DNA from: CAWHMS01 sp963830495
GTDB taxonomy: Bacteria; Actinomycetota; Actinomycetes; Propionibacteriales; Nocardioidaceae
Length of the DNA: 64,000 nt
Reading direction: 5' to 3'
Assembly (NCBI GenBank): GCA_963830495.1
Contig: CAWHMS010000001.1
Span: 372,001 to 436,000 of the forward strand
Part shown: positions 27,443 to 37,019 of the stretch, piece by piece
Numbering within the stretch: the stretch's first letter is position 1
Layout of the letters: each line of letters starts with the position of its first letter
Program-made: the position numbers and the translations under genes
The notes under the pieces: generated by a model
Told to the model about the DNA's origin: nothing
The model's database searches: none
The model's input: the letters and a program-made list of their open reading frames with translations, nothing else

Positions 27443-28861
27443 ATGACATCGATCGAGCAGCTGAACCCCGAGCTCGAGGGCATCGGCCGGTACGAGTACG
27501 GCTGGGCCGACTCGGACACCGCCGGCGCGGGCGCCAAGCGCGGGCTCAACGAGGCGGTCGTGCGGGACATCTCAGGGCGCAAGAGTGAGCCGCAGTGGAT
27601 GCTCGACCTGCGGCTCAAGGGACTCAAGCTCTTCGACCGCAAGCCGCTGCCGACCTGGGGCTCCGACCTCAGCACCATCGACTTCGACAACATCAAGTAC
27701 TTCGTCCGCTCGACGGAGAAGCAGGCGACCTCGTGGGAGGAGCTCCCCGAGGACATCAAGAACACCTACGACAAGCTGGGCATCCCCGAGGCCGAGAAGC
27801 AGCGGCTCGTGGCCGGTGTGGCGGCGCAGTACGAGTCCGAGGTCGTCTACCACAAGATCCGCGAAGACCTCGAGGAGCAGGGCGTCCTCTTCCTCGACAC
27901 CGACACCGGCCTGCGCGAGCACCCCGAGATCTTCCAGGAGTACTTCGGGTCGGTCATCCCGGTCGGCGACAACAAGTTCGCCGCGCTCAACACGTCGGTG
28001 TGGTCCGGCGGCTCGTTCATCTACGTGCCGAAGGGTGTGCACGTCGAGATCCCGCTGCAGGCCTACTTCCGGATCAACACCGAGAACATGGGGCAGTTCG
28101 AGCGCACGCTGATCATCGTCGACGAAGACGCCTACGTGCACTACGTCGAGGGATGTACGGCGCCCATCTACAGCTCGGATTCCCTGCACTCCGCGGTCGT
28201 CGAGATCATCGTCAAGAAGGGGGCCCGCTGCCGCTACACGACCATCCAGAACTGGTCCAACAACGTCTACAACCTGGTGACCAAGCGGGCGACCTGCGAA
28301 GCCGGCGCCACCATGGAGTGGGTCGACGGCAACATCGGCTCCAAGGTCACGATGAAGTACCCGGCCGTCTACCTGCTCGGCGAGCACTCCAAGGGCGAGA
28401 CGCTGTCGATCGCCTTCGCGGGCGAGGGTCAGCACCAGGACGCCGGCGCCAAGATGGTGCACGCGGCCCCGCACACGTTCAGCTCGATCGTGTCGAAGTC
28501 GGTCGCTCGCGGTGGCGGTCGTACCTCGTACCGCGGCCTCGTGCAGGTCAACGACGGCGCGCACCACTCGAAGTCGACCGTGCTCTGCGACGCGTTGCTC
28601 GTCGACCAGGTCAGCCGATCCGACACCTACCCGTACGTCGATATCCGCGAGGACGACGTCTCGATGGGGCACGAGGCCACCGTCTCGAAGGTGTCGGAAG
28701 ACCAGCTCTTCTACCTGATGAGCCGGGGCATGGCCGAGGACGAGGCGATGGCGATGATCGTGCGCGGCTTCATCGAGCCGATCGCCAGGGAGCTGCCCAT
28801 GGAGTATGCGCTCGAGCTGAACCGGCTGATCGAACTGCAAATGGAAGGCGCCGTGGGGTGA
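27443..28861 (+). CDS. sufB: SUF scaffold subunit SufB
   Basis: SufB forms the SufBC2D scaffold on which [Fe-S] clusters are built. The 472-residue length is normal, and there is no intein, unlike M. tuberculosis SufB (Rv1461). Conserved stretches include GVIFxxxDTGL-like EQGVLFLDTDTGLREHPE, YFRINTENMGQFERTLI, VEGCTAPIYSSDSLH and TSYRGLVQV, with the late CDALLVDQVSRSDTYPY. The ATG at 27443 has a strong GGGAGGA site eight bases upstream; the longer open frame overlaps sufR and is not conserved. A 230-base gap before sufD is unusual for this operon. Confidence 0.97.
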   Translation: MTSIEQLNPELEGIGRYEYGWADSDTAGAGAKRGLNEAVVRDISGRKSEPQWMLDLRLKGLKLFDRKPLPTWGSDLSTIDFDNIKYFVRSTEKQATSWEELPEDIKNTYDKLGIPEAEKQRLVAGVAAQYESEVVYHKIREDLEEQGVLFLDTDTGLREHPEIFQEYFGSVIPVGDNKFAALNTSVWSGGSFIYVPKGVHVEIPLQAYFRINTENMGQFERTLIIVDEDAYVHYVEGCTAPIYSSDSLHSAVVEIIVKKGARCRYTTIQNWSNNVYNLVTKRATCEAGATMEWVDGNIGSKVTMKYPAVYLLGEHSKGETLSIAFAGEGQHQDAGAKMVHAAPHTFSSIVSKSVARGGGRTSYRGLVQVNDGAHHSKSTVLCDALLVDQVSRSDTYPYVDIREDDVSMGHEATVSKVSEDQLFYLMSRGMAEDEAMAMIVRGFIEPIARELPMEYALELNRLIELQMEGAVG

Positions 28862-29091
28862 CGGCGCCGGTCCGGGCCGCAGGGCGGCGGACTCCAGGCC
28901 TCCCTTCCGGGACGACGTCGGCGCGGCAACCAGCCTCGCTCGGCGGCCAGGCCCATCCACGCCGCGCCGCTCACCGTCCCTCGCAGTCGGCCCTGCGTCC
29001 GCCCCTCCGTGCCCAGCGCGCCGAACGCTCACCCGGCGCGCCACATGAACACCGGCGTGAGCCGACAGCTATGGACTAGAAAGCGAAGTAC
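28862..29091 (+). other. sufB-sufD spacer without a recognisable gene
   Basis: This 230-base, very G+C-rich stretch carries no frame with family resemblance. Near its end a TAGAAA at about 29077-29082 stands 9 bases before the sufD GTG and might be a weak internal -10. No clear hairpin terminator was found, so read-through from sufB is expected. Confidence 0.3.
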
Positions 29092-30279
29092 GTGACAACG
29101 ACTACGGAGAAGCTGGGCGTGTCCCGGGCCGTTGAGACCAGCGACCGGGTCTCGAGCCATCTGCACCCGGTGCCGTCGTACGACCTGGCCGACCACCCGA
29201 AGCCGACCGGGCTCGAGGAGGTGTGGCGGTTCACCCCGCTCAAGCGACTCGGGGGGCTGCTCGACGACACGCCGTCGGACGCGCACCTGACCTGGGAGTC
29301 CGACCTGCCGGTCGGTGTCACGCTCAAGGAGATCTCGGCGGCCGAGGCGATCGAGCTCGGTGAGACCACGCCGGCGGACCGGCCGTCGGCCCTCGCGGTC
29401 GCCAACGGCGGCGGCGCGATGCTGCTCGACGTACCGGCGGAGTTCGAGCTCGACGAGCCCGTGGTCGTCCGGCTCCGGGGGGAGTCACCCGACGATCTCG
29501 TCTGGGGCCACCTCCTCGTCCGGATCGGCCACCACGCACGTGCGACCGTCGTGATCGAGCACACCGGGAGCGCCCGCTACAGCGCCAGCACGTCGGTGGT
29601 CGTCGGTGACAGCGCTCAGCTCAACCTGGTGTCGCTGCAGCTGTGGGACGACGACGCCGTACACGTCGGTCAGATCGGCACCCGCGTCGGCCGCGACGCG
29701 TCCGTGCGCACCTTCCAGGCCAGCCTCGGTGGCGGCGTCGTACGGATCAACGAGAACTTCTCGTTCGACGCGCCCGGCGGAGACCTGCAGGCGTTCGGCC
29801 TGTACTTCGTCGACGCGGGGCAGCACATCGAGCACCGGCTCTTCGTCGACCACAACCAGCCACACACCAAGAGCCATGCCACCTACAAGGGCGGCCTGCA
29901 GGGTCGAGGCGCCCACGCGGTATGGATCGGCAACGTGCTGATCCGCAAGATCGCAGAGGGCATCGAGACCTACGAGGAGAACCGCAACCTCGTGCTCACC
30001 GACGGCTGCATCGCCGACTCGGTGCCCAACCTCGAGATCGAGACCGGCGAGATCAAGGGAGCCGGCCACGCCTCCGCCACGGGTCGCTTCGACGACGAGC
30101 AGCTCTTCTACCTGCAGTCGCGCGGTGTCTCCGAGCACGAGGCCCGGCGCCTCGTCGTGCATGGCTTCTTCGCCGACATCATCAAGAAGATCGGCGTCCC
30201 TTCGGTCGAGGACACGCTGTTGACGAAGGTCGAGGCTGAGCTGGCCCGGTACGTCGAATCCGAGGCGGCGCGGGCATGA
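29092..30279 (+). CDS. sufD: SUF scaffold subunit SufD
   Basis: SufD pairs with SufB in the SufBC2D complex and helps iron entry. The 395-residue protein shows the family beta-helix core, with the key histidine region HNQPHTKSHATYKGGLQG and then EGIETYEENRNLVL and HASATGRFDDEQLFYLQSRG. The variable N-terminal region of about 90 residues contains PTGLEEVWRFTPLKRL. The GTG at 29092 has only a weak ribosome site, consistent with a leaderless or coupled start. Its TGA overlaps the ATG of the Rieske gene. Confidence 0.95.
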   Translation: MTTTTEKLGVSRAVETSDRVSSHLHPVPSYDLADHPKPTGLEEVWRFTPLKRLGGLLDDTPSDAHLTWESDLPVGVTLKEISAAEAIELGETTPADRPSALAVANGGGAMLLDVPAEFELDEPVVVRLRGESPDDLVWGHLLVRIGHHARATVVIEHTGSARYSASTSVVVGDSAQLNLVSLQLWDDDAVHVGQIGTRVGRDASVRTFQASLGGGVVRINENFSFDAPGGDLQAFGLYFVDAGQHIEHRLFVDHNQPHTKSHATYKGGLQGRGAHAVWIGNVLIRKIAEGIETYEENRNLVLTDGCIADSVPNLEIETGEIKGAGHASATGRFDDEQLFYLQSRGVSEHEARRLVVHGFFADIIKKIGVPSVEDTLLTKVEAELARYVESEAARA

Positions 30280-30626
30280 GCACTGACAGTGACTTCACTC
30301 GCGCCTGTGGGCTCGACGACGTCGAGGTCGGCGCCGCAATGGCAGTCGAGGTCGACGGCACCGAGGTCGCGATCGTGCGCACCGACGACGGTGTCTACGC
30401 GATCCGCGACGAGTGCTCCCACGCCGCCGTCGCCCTGAGCGAGGGCGAGATCGACGCCGCCAACTGTGAGGTCGAGTGCTGGCTGCACGGGTCGATGTTC
30501 GACCTCCGCACCGGCAAGCCCACCGGACTACCGGCGACCGAGCCCGTCGCCGTCTACCCCTGCAAGGTCGACGGTGCCGACGTCCTCGTCGACGTCGCCC
30601 ACCCCCTGAACGAGACGGAGAGCTGA
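30276..30626 (+). CDS. Rieske-type ferredoxin within the suf operon
   Basis: A 116-residue soluble protein with a Rieske [2Fe-2S] domain of the dioxygenase-ferredoxin type. The ligands sit in DECSHAAVALSEG and VECWLHGSMFDL, giving C-x-H and C-x2-H. The ATG overlaps the sufD stop, and sufC begins eight bases after its stop, so it is firmly inside the operon. A Rieske ferredoxin between sufD and sufC recurs in actinobacteria. It may supply electrons to cluster assembly or be a client, but this is inference. It lacks the export signal of the Rieske protein near uvrA. Confidence 0.9.
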   Translation: MSTDSDFTRACGLDDVEVGAAMAVEVDGTEVAIVRTDDGVYAIRDECSHAAVALSEGEIDAANCEVECWLHGSMFDLRTGKPTGLPATEPVAVYPCKVDGADVLVDVAHPLNETES

Positions 30627-30633
30627 ACCCACC

Positions 30634-31392
<759 letters not shown>

Positions 31393-31433
31393 CCACCGCA
31401 GAGCGCACACCGCCGACGGGAGAGGAGGAGTCC

Positions 31434-32723
31434 ATGACCACGACGTCACCCCAGACGGGTCTGCTGGACACCGAGCGGATCAGGGCGGACTTCCCCATCC
31501 TGACCCGTCGGCTCGAGGGTGACCGGCGGCTGGTCTACCTCGACAGCGCCAACACGTCCCAGAAGCCGCGGCAGGTCATCGACGCAATGGCCGAGCACTA
31601 CTCCCGCCACAACGCCAACGTCGCTCGAGCGGTGCACCAGCTCGGCGCGGAGTCGACGGCAGCCTTCGAGGCGGCACGCGACAAGGTGGCCGCGTTCATC
31701 GGGGCACCCTCGCGGGACGGGGTCATCTTCACGAAGAACTCGACCGAGGCGCTCAACCTTGCCGCCAACACGCTCGCCTGGGCTCGCAGCTCGGCGTCAT
31801 CGGCTGAGGCGTACGGCGTCGGACCCGGTGACGAGATCGTCATCACGCAGATGGAGCACCACTCCAACATCGTGCCGTGGCAGCTGCTCGCTGAGCGCAC
31901 CGGCGCGACGCTGCGCTGGTTCGGGCTCACCGACGACGGTCGTCTCGACCTCTCGACGATCGATGAGCTGATCAACGAGCGAACCAAGGTCGTGTCGCTG
32001 GTCTGGGTGTCCAACATGCTGGGCACTGTCAACCCGGTGCGTGAGATCGCCGCTCGGGCCAAGCGGTTCGGTGCGCTGGTCGTGCTCGACGCCTCCCAGG
32101 CGGTGCCCCAGATCCCCGTCGACGTCGGCTCGGTGGGCGCGGACCTGGTGGCGTTCACCGGCCACAAGATGGTGGGCCCCACCGGGATCGGTGTCCTGTG
32201 GGGGCGGAGCGACGTGCTCCGCGCGCTGCCGCCGTTCCTCGGGGGTGGCGAGATGATCGAGACCGTCACGATGGCGCGGTCGACGTACGCCGACATCCCG
32301 CACAAGTTCGAGGCCGGGACACCACCCATCGTGCAGGCCATCGGCCTGGGCGCCGCCGTCGACTACCTCGACTCGATCGGGATGGCGGAGATCGCCGCGC
32401 ACGAGCGCGCGGTCACGGCGTACGCGCTCGACGGCCTCGCCACCGTGAGCGGGCTGCAGGTTCTCGGACCGACCGACGTCGTCGACCGGGGCGGCGCCAT
32501 CAGCTTCGAGGTCGACGGCATCCATCCGCACGACGTGAGCCAGGTGCTGGACTCGCTCGGCGTGGCGGTGCGCGCCGGACATCACTGCGCCAAGCCGGCG
32601 CACGCGCGGTTCGGAGTCCAGGCCTCGACGCGCGCGTCCTTCTACCTCTACACGACGCCGGCCGAGATCGACGTACTCGTCGATGCTCTCGAGCAGGCCA
32701 AGCGGTTCTTCAAGGTCGCGTGA
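31434..32723 (+). CDS. sufS: Cysteine desulfurase SufS
   Basis: Pyridoxal-phosphate enzyme that removes sulfur from cysteine as a persulfide for cluster assembly. The 429-residue group II desulfurase has the PLP lysine Lys245 in FTGHKMVGPTGIG and the catalytic Cys385 in VRAGHHCAKP. Also visible are TEALNLAANTLA and QMEHHSNIVPWQ. A strong GGAGAGGAGGAG ribosome site precedes the ATG at 31434. The TGA overlaps the sufU ATG (TGATG), matching the partnership in which SufU takes the persulfide sulfur from SufS. Confidence 0.97.
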   Translation: MTTTSPQTGLLDTERIRADFPILTRRLEGDRRLVYLDSANTSQKPRQVIDAMAEHYSRHNANVARAVHQLGAESTAAFEAARDKVAAFIGAPSRDGVIFTKNSTEALNLAANTLAWARSSASSAEAYGVGPGDEIVITQMEHHSNIVPWQLLAERTGATLRWFGLTDDGRLDLSTIDELINERTKVVSLVWVSNMLGTVNPVREIAARAKRFGALVVLDASQAVPQIPVDVGSVGADLVAFTGHKMVGPTGIGVLWGRSDVLRALPPFLGGGEMIETVTMARSTYADIPHKFEAGTPPIVQAIGLGAAVDYLDSIGMAEIAAHERAVTAYALDGLATVSGLQVLGPTDVVDRGGAISFEVDGIHPHDVSQVLDSLGVAVRAGHHCAKPAHARFGVQASTRASFYLYTTPAEIDVLVDALEQAKRFFKVA

Positions 32724-33169
32724 TGGATCTCGAGTCGCTCTACCAGGAGATCATCCTCGACCACTACCGGTCGCCGCACCATGCCGGGCTGCGGGAGCCG
32801 TTCGAGGCCGAGGTCCACCACGTCAACCCGACCTGTGGCGACGAGGTCACCTTGCGCGTGCACGTCGCAGCCGGCGTGGTCGACGATGTCTCGTACGACG
32901 CCCTCGGCTGCTCGATCTCGCAGGCCTCCACGTCGATCCTCACCGACCTGCTGATCGGCAAGACGGTCGCCGAGGCGATGTCGGTGCACGAGGAGTTCGT
33001 ACAGTTGATGCAGGGCCGCGGCACGGTGGAGCCCGACGAAGAAGTGCTCGAGGACGCCATCGCGTTCGCGGGCGTGGCGAAGTTCCCGGCGCGCATCAAG
33101 TGTGCGTTGTTGGGTTGGATGGCTTGGAAGGACGCGACGGCGAAGGCCGTCGCCGAAGCGGAGGTTTGA
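32723..33169 (+). CDS. sufU: Zinc-dependent sulfurtransferase SufU
   Basis: SufU accepts sulfur from the SufS persulfide by swapping zinc ligands, replacing SufE in Gram-positives. The 148-residue product has the zinc ligands Cys38 and Asp40 (NPTCGDEV), Cys63 (LGCSISQAS) and Cys127 (RIKCALLGW). The ATG at 32723 shares a base with the sufS stop; the longer open frame upstream lies within sufS and is not real. The family-specific insertion between Cys63 and Cys127 distinguishes it from an IscU scaffold. Confidence 0.95.
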   Translation: MDLESLYQEIILDHYRSPHHAGLREPFEAEVHHVNPTCGDEVTLRVHVAAGVVDDVSYDALGCSISQASTSILTDLLIGKTVAEAMSVHEEFVQLMQGRGTVEPDEEVLEDAIAFAGVAKFPARIKCALLGWMAWKDATAKAVAEAEV

Positions 33170-33170
33170 C

Positions 33171-33536
33171 ATGACGCACGACACCACGGACCTGCCCGAC
33201 GTCGACCTCACCACAGATGGCGGGTCGGCGGTCGCCGCCGACGACGTGACCGAGGCGCTCAAGGACGTCGTAGACCCTGAGCTCGGCATCAACGTCGTCG
33301 ACCTCGGGCTCATCTACGGAGTGACGGTCGAGAGCGACAACACGGCGACCATCGACATGACCCTGACCTCAGCCGCTTGTCCTCTTACCGACGTGATCGA
33401 GGATCAGACGCGTACGGCGCTCGAGGGACTAGTCAACGACTTCCGGATCAACTGGGTCTGGATGCCGCCGTGGGGCCCGGACAAGATCACCGACGACGGC
33501 CGGGAGATGCTCCGCGCATTGGGCTTCAACGTCTGA
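33171..33536 (+). CDS. sufT: SufT (DUF59/MIP18-family) cluster-assembly factor
   Basis: A 121-residue DUF59 protein at the end of the operon, equivalent to Rv1466. SufT helps mature iron-sulfur proteins under high demand. The family motif is clear: ALKDVVDPELGINVVDLGLIYGV, then LTSAACPLTDVIEDQ with the conserved cysteine, and the end WVWMPPWGPDKITDDGREML. The N-terminal 25 residues or so are acidic and variable. The ATG at 33171 follows the sufU stop by one base. No terminator is obvious before the next gene. Confidence 0.94.
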   Translation: MTHDTTDLPDVDLTTDGGSAVAADDVTEALKDVVDPELGINVVDLGLIYGVTVESDNTATIDMTLTSAACPLTDVIEDQTRTALEGLVNDFRINWVWMPPWGPDKITDDGREMLRALGFNV

Positions 33537-33649
33537 TCGCTGCACCGGTCGGTCCGATGCCCCGACGCAGCTGGGCCGGGTTGGGGTGATCTCGCGGGGC
33601 CCGCACCACCCGCCACATCCTCCCCAGCCCAAGAGGTGGAGGTCGAAGC

Positions 33650-34294
33650 GTGGCTGAGCTCGAGCCGCGGCTCGTCACGGTGTCCTGGGGCCGCCTGCCT
33701 CGCTGGATCGTGCGCTTCGAGGAGCGGCACCCCGGCACCGCCTGGACGGTCACGAGCGACTCCGCTGCTGCCGCAGCACCCGACGGTGCGTGGGCGCGGT
33801 TCGACGTACCGTTCCCGCCACTCGAAGATCAGACGATGCCGGGCTTGGTTGCCCACCTCGTCACGCCGAGGACGTTCGGCATCGTGCTGGTACGACGTGG
33901 CGGCTTCGCGGTGGCCCACGCCCGCGATGAGTCGATCCTCGACGCGAAGGTCGGGCGGCGGCACGTGCAGGGGCGGACCAAGGCGGGCGGATGGTCGCAG
34001 CAACGGTTCGCCCGGCGTCGCGACCAGCAGGCCCGTGAGGCCTTCGACGCCGCAGCCGACCACACGGCATCCATCGTGGGTGCCGCTGCCTCGTCGCTTA
34101 ACCTCCTCGTGCTCGGCGGTGACCGGGCCGGGGTCGAGCAGGTGCTTGCCGACCGGCGGCTGCGCTCGCTCGTGGACCGCGATCGGCGCTGGATCTCTGT
34201 GAGCGGCGACCCCAGGCGGCCCGCACTCGAGGCCGCCCTGACCGAGGTGCGGTCGGTGCAGATCTCGATCGTCGACCCGACCAGCCGGAGCTAG
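33650..34294 (+). CDS. Actinobacterial Vms1-like release factor (acVLRF1 family)
   Basis: A 214-residue protein of the Vms1/eRF1-like release factors, thought to free peptides from peptidyl-tRNA on stalled 60S/50S subunits. The core has TPRTFGIVLVRRGGFAVAHA and then the catalytic-loop region GRTKAGGWSQQRFARRR (108-124) with the paired glutamines. This loop is analogous to the glutamine-bearing loop of Vms1. The GTG at 33650 is preceded by AAGAGGTGGAGG. It follows the suf operon by 114 bases and meets the zinc metallopeptidase gene tail to tail with only seven bases between. The call rests on motif recall, not a search. Confidence 0.8.
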   Translation: MAELEPRLVTVSWGRLPRWIVRFEERHPGTAWTVTSDSAAAAAPDGAWARFDVPFPPLEDQTMPGLVAHLVTPRTFGIVLVRRGGFAVAHARDESILDAKVGRRHVQGRTKAGGWSQQRFARRRDQQAREAFDAAADHTASIVGAAASSLNLLVLGGDRAGVEQVLADRRLRSLVDRDRRWISVSGDPRRPALEAALTEVRSVQISIVDPTSRS

Positions 34295-34301
34295 CCGGAT
34301 C

Positions 34302-35237
34302 TCAGAGGTCGTCGGTCGCGAAGGTGTCGCAGGCAGACATCTGACCGGTCTCGAAGCCGCGCTGGAACCACCGCATCCGTGACTCGGCCGAGCCGTGGGT
34401 CCACTGCTCCGGGTTGACCCGGCCCTGGGTCTGCTGCTGGATCCGGTCGTCGCCGACCGCTGCTGCGGCGTCCTGCGCGCGGGCGATGTCGTCGTCGGTG
34501 AGCTCGGTGATGAGCACGTTGCCCTCGTCGTCCTCCACGGTGGTGGCGTGGTTGGCCCAGACACCTGCATAGCAGTCGGCCTGCAGCTCCACCCGTACTC
34601 CGGGACTGGTAGGCCCGGTCTCGCGACTCTGCGCCCGGGCGAGCACCCCTGTGAGGTTCTGGATGTGGTGGCCGTACTCGTGCGCGATCACGTAGGCCTC
34701 GGCGAAATCCCCTCCGGAGGCGCCCAGCTGGCCCTCGAGCATGTCGTCGAAGAACGTGAGGTCGAGGTAGACGCCCATGTCGGGTGGACAGTAGAAGGGA
34801 CCCATCGCCGACGACGCCTGGCCGCAGCCGGTCGAGACGCCACCGGTGAACTCGTAGGTCACTGCCTCCTGGTACTCGATGCCTGCCTGGGCGGGCAGCG
34901 CGTCCTCCCAGAACTCCGAGATCGAGTTGACCGAGTACTCGATCTTGCAGCGCTGGCTCAGGTCGTCCTCGGCTGCTTGCTCGTTGCAGTCCTCGGACGG
35001 CTGGCTGGCGCTGTCGTCGCCCGCACCGCCGGAGAGGAAGCCGCCTCCGGAGCACTGGGTGGCGATGACCAGGATCACGACAACCAGGATGATCCCGACG
35101 AGCCCTCCGCCCGCCGGGATCGGCAGGCCCCCGCCACCAGAGGAGCCGCCGCCCATCGGCAGCCGCGCTCCGCCGCCCGACCCGCCGCGGCGCCGTACTC
35201 GGCTGCGGTCGAGCCTGGCCTTCGGATTGAACTTCAT
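34302..35237 (-). CDS. YpfJ-family neutral zinc metallopeptidase, membrane-anchored
   Basis: A 311-residue putative metallopeptidase. The basic N-terminus and a Gly-rich stretch lead to one transmembrane segment (about residues 45-61), leaving the catalytic domain outside. The zinc motif HEYGHHIQ has its ligands at His186 and His190. The family pattern continues with VELQADCYAGVWA, the third ligand region, and GSAESRMRWFQRGFETG near the end. Several cysteines in the outer domain could form disulfides. The natural substrate of this family is not known. AGCCTA at 35247-35252 reads TAGGCT on the minus strand and is a likely -10. Confidence 0.9.
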   Translation of the reverse strand: MKFNPKARLDRSRVRRRGGSGGGARLPMGGGSSGGGGLPIPAGGGLVGIILVVVILVIATQCSGGGFLSGGAGDDSASQPSEDCNEQAAEDDLSQRCKIEYSVNSISEFWEDALPAQAGIEYQEAVTYEFTGGVSTGCGQASSAMGPFYCPPDMGVYLDLTFFDDMLEGQLGASGGDFAEAYVIAHEYGHHIQNLTGVLARAQSRETGPTSPGVRVELQADCYAGVWANHATTVEDDEGNVLITELTDDDIARAQDAAAAVGDDRIQQQTQGRVNPEQWTHGSAESRMRWFQRGFETGQMSACDTFATDDL

Positions 35238-35310
35238 CGGGCCTGTAGCCTAGTGCGGTTCCCCTCCCACCGTGCGGCTCGGCCGCTGACACGATCTGCC
35301 CGACCTCCTC

Positions 35311-36909
35311 ATGATCACAGCCAGAAACCTCCACGTCCGCGCCGGCGCGCGCGTCCTCGTCGACGACGCGTCCTTCCGGATCGGCGCGGGCGACAAGATC
35401 GGCCTGGTGGGTCGCAACGGCGCCGGTAAGACCACGATGACGAGGATCCTCGCCGGAGAGGCGCTGCCCGCAGGCGGCGAGGTCATCCGTAGCGGCTCGG
35501 TGGGTTACCTGCCCCAGGATCCGCGCACCGGCGACCTTGGTGTGCTCGCCCGCGACCGCATCCTCTCCGCCCGCGGCATCGACGACGTCGTACGTCGGCT
35601 ACGCGCCGCGGAGCAGCTGATGGGCAGCGACGACCCCGACACCAGGGACCGGGCGATGCGGCGCTACACGACGGCCGACGCGGAGCTGCATGCCGCCGGC
35701 GGGTTCGCCGCAGAGTCCGAGGCGGCTCAGATCGCAGCGAGTCTCGGTCTCCCGGACCGGGTGCTCGGCCAGCAGCTGCGCACGCTCTCGGGTGGTCAGC
35801 GACGCCGGGTCGAGCTGTCCCGCATCCTCTTCTCCGGCGTCGAGACACTGCTCCTCGACGAGCCGACCAACCATCTGGACGCCGACTCGATCGTCTGGCT
35901 GCGCGACTTCCTCAAGACCCATCGTGGCGGCCTCGTGGTGATCAGCCATGACGTCGCCCTGCTCGAGAACACCGTCACCCGGGTCTTCCACCTCGACGCC
36001 AACCGCGCCGAGGTCGACCAGTACAACGTGGGGTGGCGGGCCTATCTGCAGCAGCGCGAGACCGACGAACGGCGGCGCAAGCGCGAGCGGGCCAACGCGG
36101 AGAAGAAGGCCAGCGCGCTGTTCGCGCAAGCCGACAAGATGCGCGCCAAGGCGACCAAGGCGACAGCAGCGCAGAACATGGCGAAGCGGGCCGAGCGGCT
36201 GCTCGGCGGCCTCGAGGCGGAGCGACGTACCGATCGGGTGGCCCGGATCGCGTTCCCCAAGCCCGCGGCGTGCGGCAAGACCCCGCTGACGGCGGCCGAG
36301 CTGTCCAAGTCGTTCGGGTCGCTGGAGGTGTTCACCGACGTCGACCTCGCGATCGACCGGGGGAGCCGGGTGGTCGTGCTGGGGCTGAACGGAGCGGGCA
36401 AGACGACGCTGCTGCGCATCCTGGCCGGGCTGGAGGAGTCCGACACCGGCCGGGTCGTGCCCGGGCACGGGCTCAGGCTGGGGTACTACGCCCAGGAGCA
36501 CGAGACGCTCGACCTGGCCCGCACGGTCTACGAGAACATGCAGTCCGCCGCGCCGGAGCTGAACGAGACGCAGGCGCGCAGCGTGCTCGGCTCGTTCCTC
36601 TTCTCCGGCGACGACGCCTACAAGCCGGCACGGGTGCTCTCGGGTGGGGAGAAGACCCGGCTGGCGCTCGCGACCCTGGTCGTGTCGACCGCCAACGTGC
36701 TGCTGCTGGACGAGCCGACCAACAACCTCGACCCGGCCAGCCGCGAGGAGGTGCTGGCGGCGATCCGGTCCTACGAGGGTGCGATCGTCCTGGTGACCCA
36801 CGACGAGGGTGCGGTCGAGGCGCTCGAGCCGGACCGCGTGCTGATCCTGCCCGACGGTGTCGAGGACCTGTGGACCGCCGACTACGCCGAGCTGGTGGCG
36901 CTGGCCTGA
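35311..36909 (+). CDS. ABC-F family ATPase
   Basis: A 532-residue soluble protein with two ABC ATPase domains and no membrane segment, the ABC-F class that acts on the ribosome. The first domain has GRNGAGKTTM (34-43), LSGGQRRRVE and LLLDEPTNHLD. The basic linker RRRKRERANAEKKASALFAQ and following Lys/Arg-rich helix would reach the ribosomal E or P site. The second domain has GLNGAGKTTL, LSGGEKTRLA and LLLDEPTNNLD. It matches the position and kind of Rv1473, next to an enoyl-CoA hydratase, in M. tuberculosis. Whether it gives antibiotic resistance or serves translation generally cannot be told here. Confidence 0.93.
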   Translation: MITARNLHVRAGARVLVDDASFRIGAGDKIGLVGRNGAGKTTMTRILAGEALPAGGEVIRSGSVGYLPQDPRTGDLGVLARDRILSARGIDDVVRRLRAAEQLMGSDDPDTRDRAMRRYTTADAELHAAGGFAAESEAAQIAASLGLPDRVLGQQLRTLSGGQRRRVELSRILFSGVETLLLDEPTNHLDADSIVWLRDFLKTHRGGLVVISHDVALLENTVTRVFHLDANRAEVDQYNVGWRAYLQQRETDERRRKRERANAEKKASALFAQADKMRAKATKATAAQNMAKRAERLLGGLEAERRTDRVARIAFPKPAACGKTPLTAAELSKSFGSLEVFTDVDLAIDRGSRVVVLGLNGAGKTTLLRILAGLEESDTGRVVPGHGLRLGYYAQEHETLDLARTVYENMQSAAPELNETQARSVLGSFLFSGDDAYKPARVLSGGEKTRLALATLVVSTANVLLLDEPTNNLDPASREEVLAAIRSYEGAIVLVTHDEGAVEALEPDRVLILPDGVEDLWTADYAELVALA

Positions 36910-36988
36910 GCCGGCCCGGTCGCCGTACGGCTGTCAGGGCGGGGGTGGCCCCGTGCGATCTGTCACGTCGAGCAGTCGAGCACGTGAC

Positions 36989-37010
36989 TTTGGTAAGGCT
37001 TACCTAATAT
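36989..37010 (+). promoter_or_regulatory. DtxR/IdeR-type iron box overlapping the -10 of the adenylation-acyltransferase gene
   Basis: TTTGGTAAGGCTTACCTAA (36989-37007) agrees with the 19-base DtxR/IdeR consensus at 16 of 19 positions and contains the perfect inverted repeat GGTAAG-G-CTTACC. It overlaps TAATAT (37005-37010), a -10 whose start site would fall at about the GTG at 37020. An iron-loaded regulator bound here would block transcription. Confidence 0.7.
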
Positions 37011-37019
37011 GGTGTCCGC

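Noticed and set aside
27443..28861. Intein in SufB, as in M. tuberculosis
   Set aside because: The protein is 472 residues with continuous family sequence and no intein block.
28862..29091. Small gene in the sufB-sufD gap
   Set aside because: Frames are open but Arg/Pro/Ala-rich, without a ribosome site or any recognisable conservation.
30276..30626. Gene between sufD and sufC considered as SufE
   Set aside because: It has C-x-H and C-x2-H Rieske ligands and no SufE motif; SufU already serves SufS.
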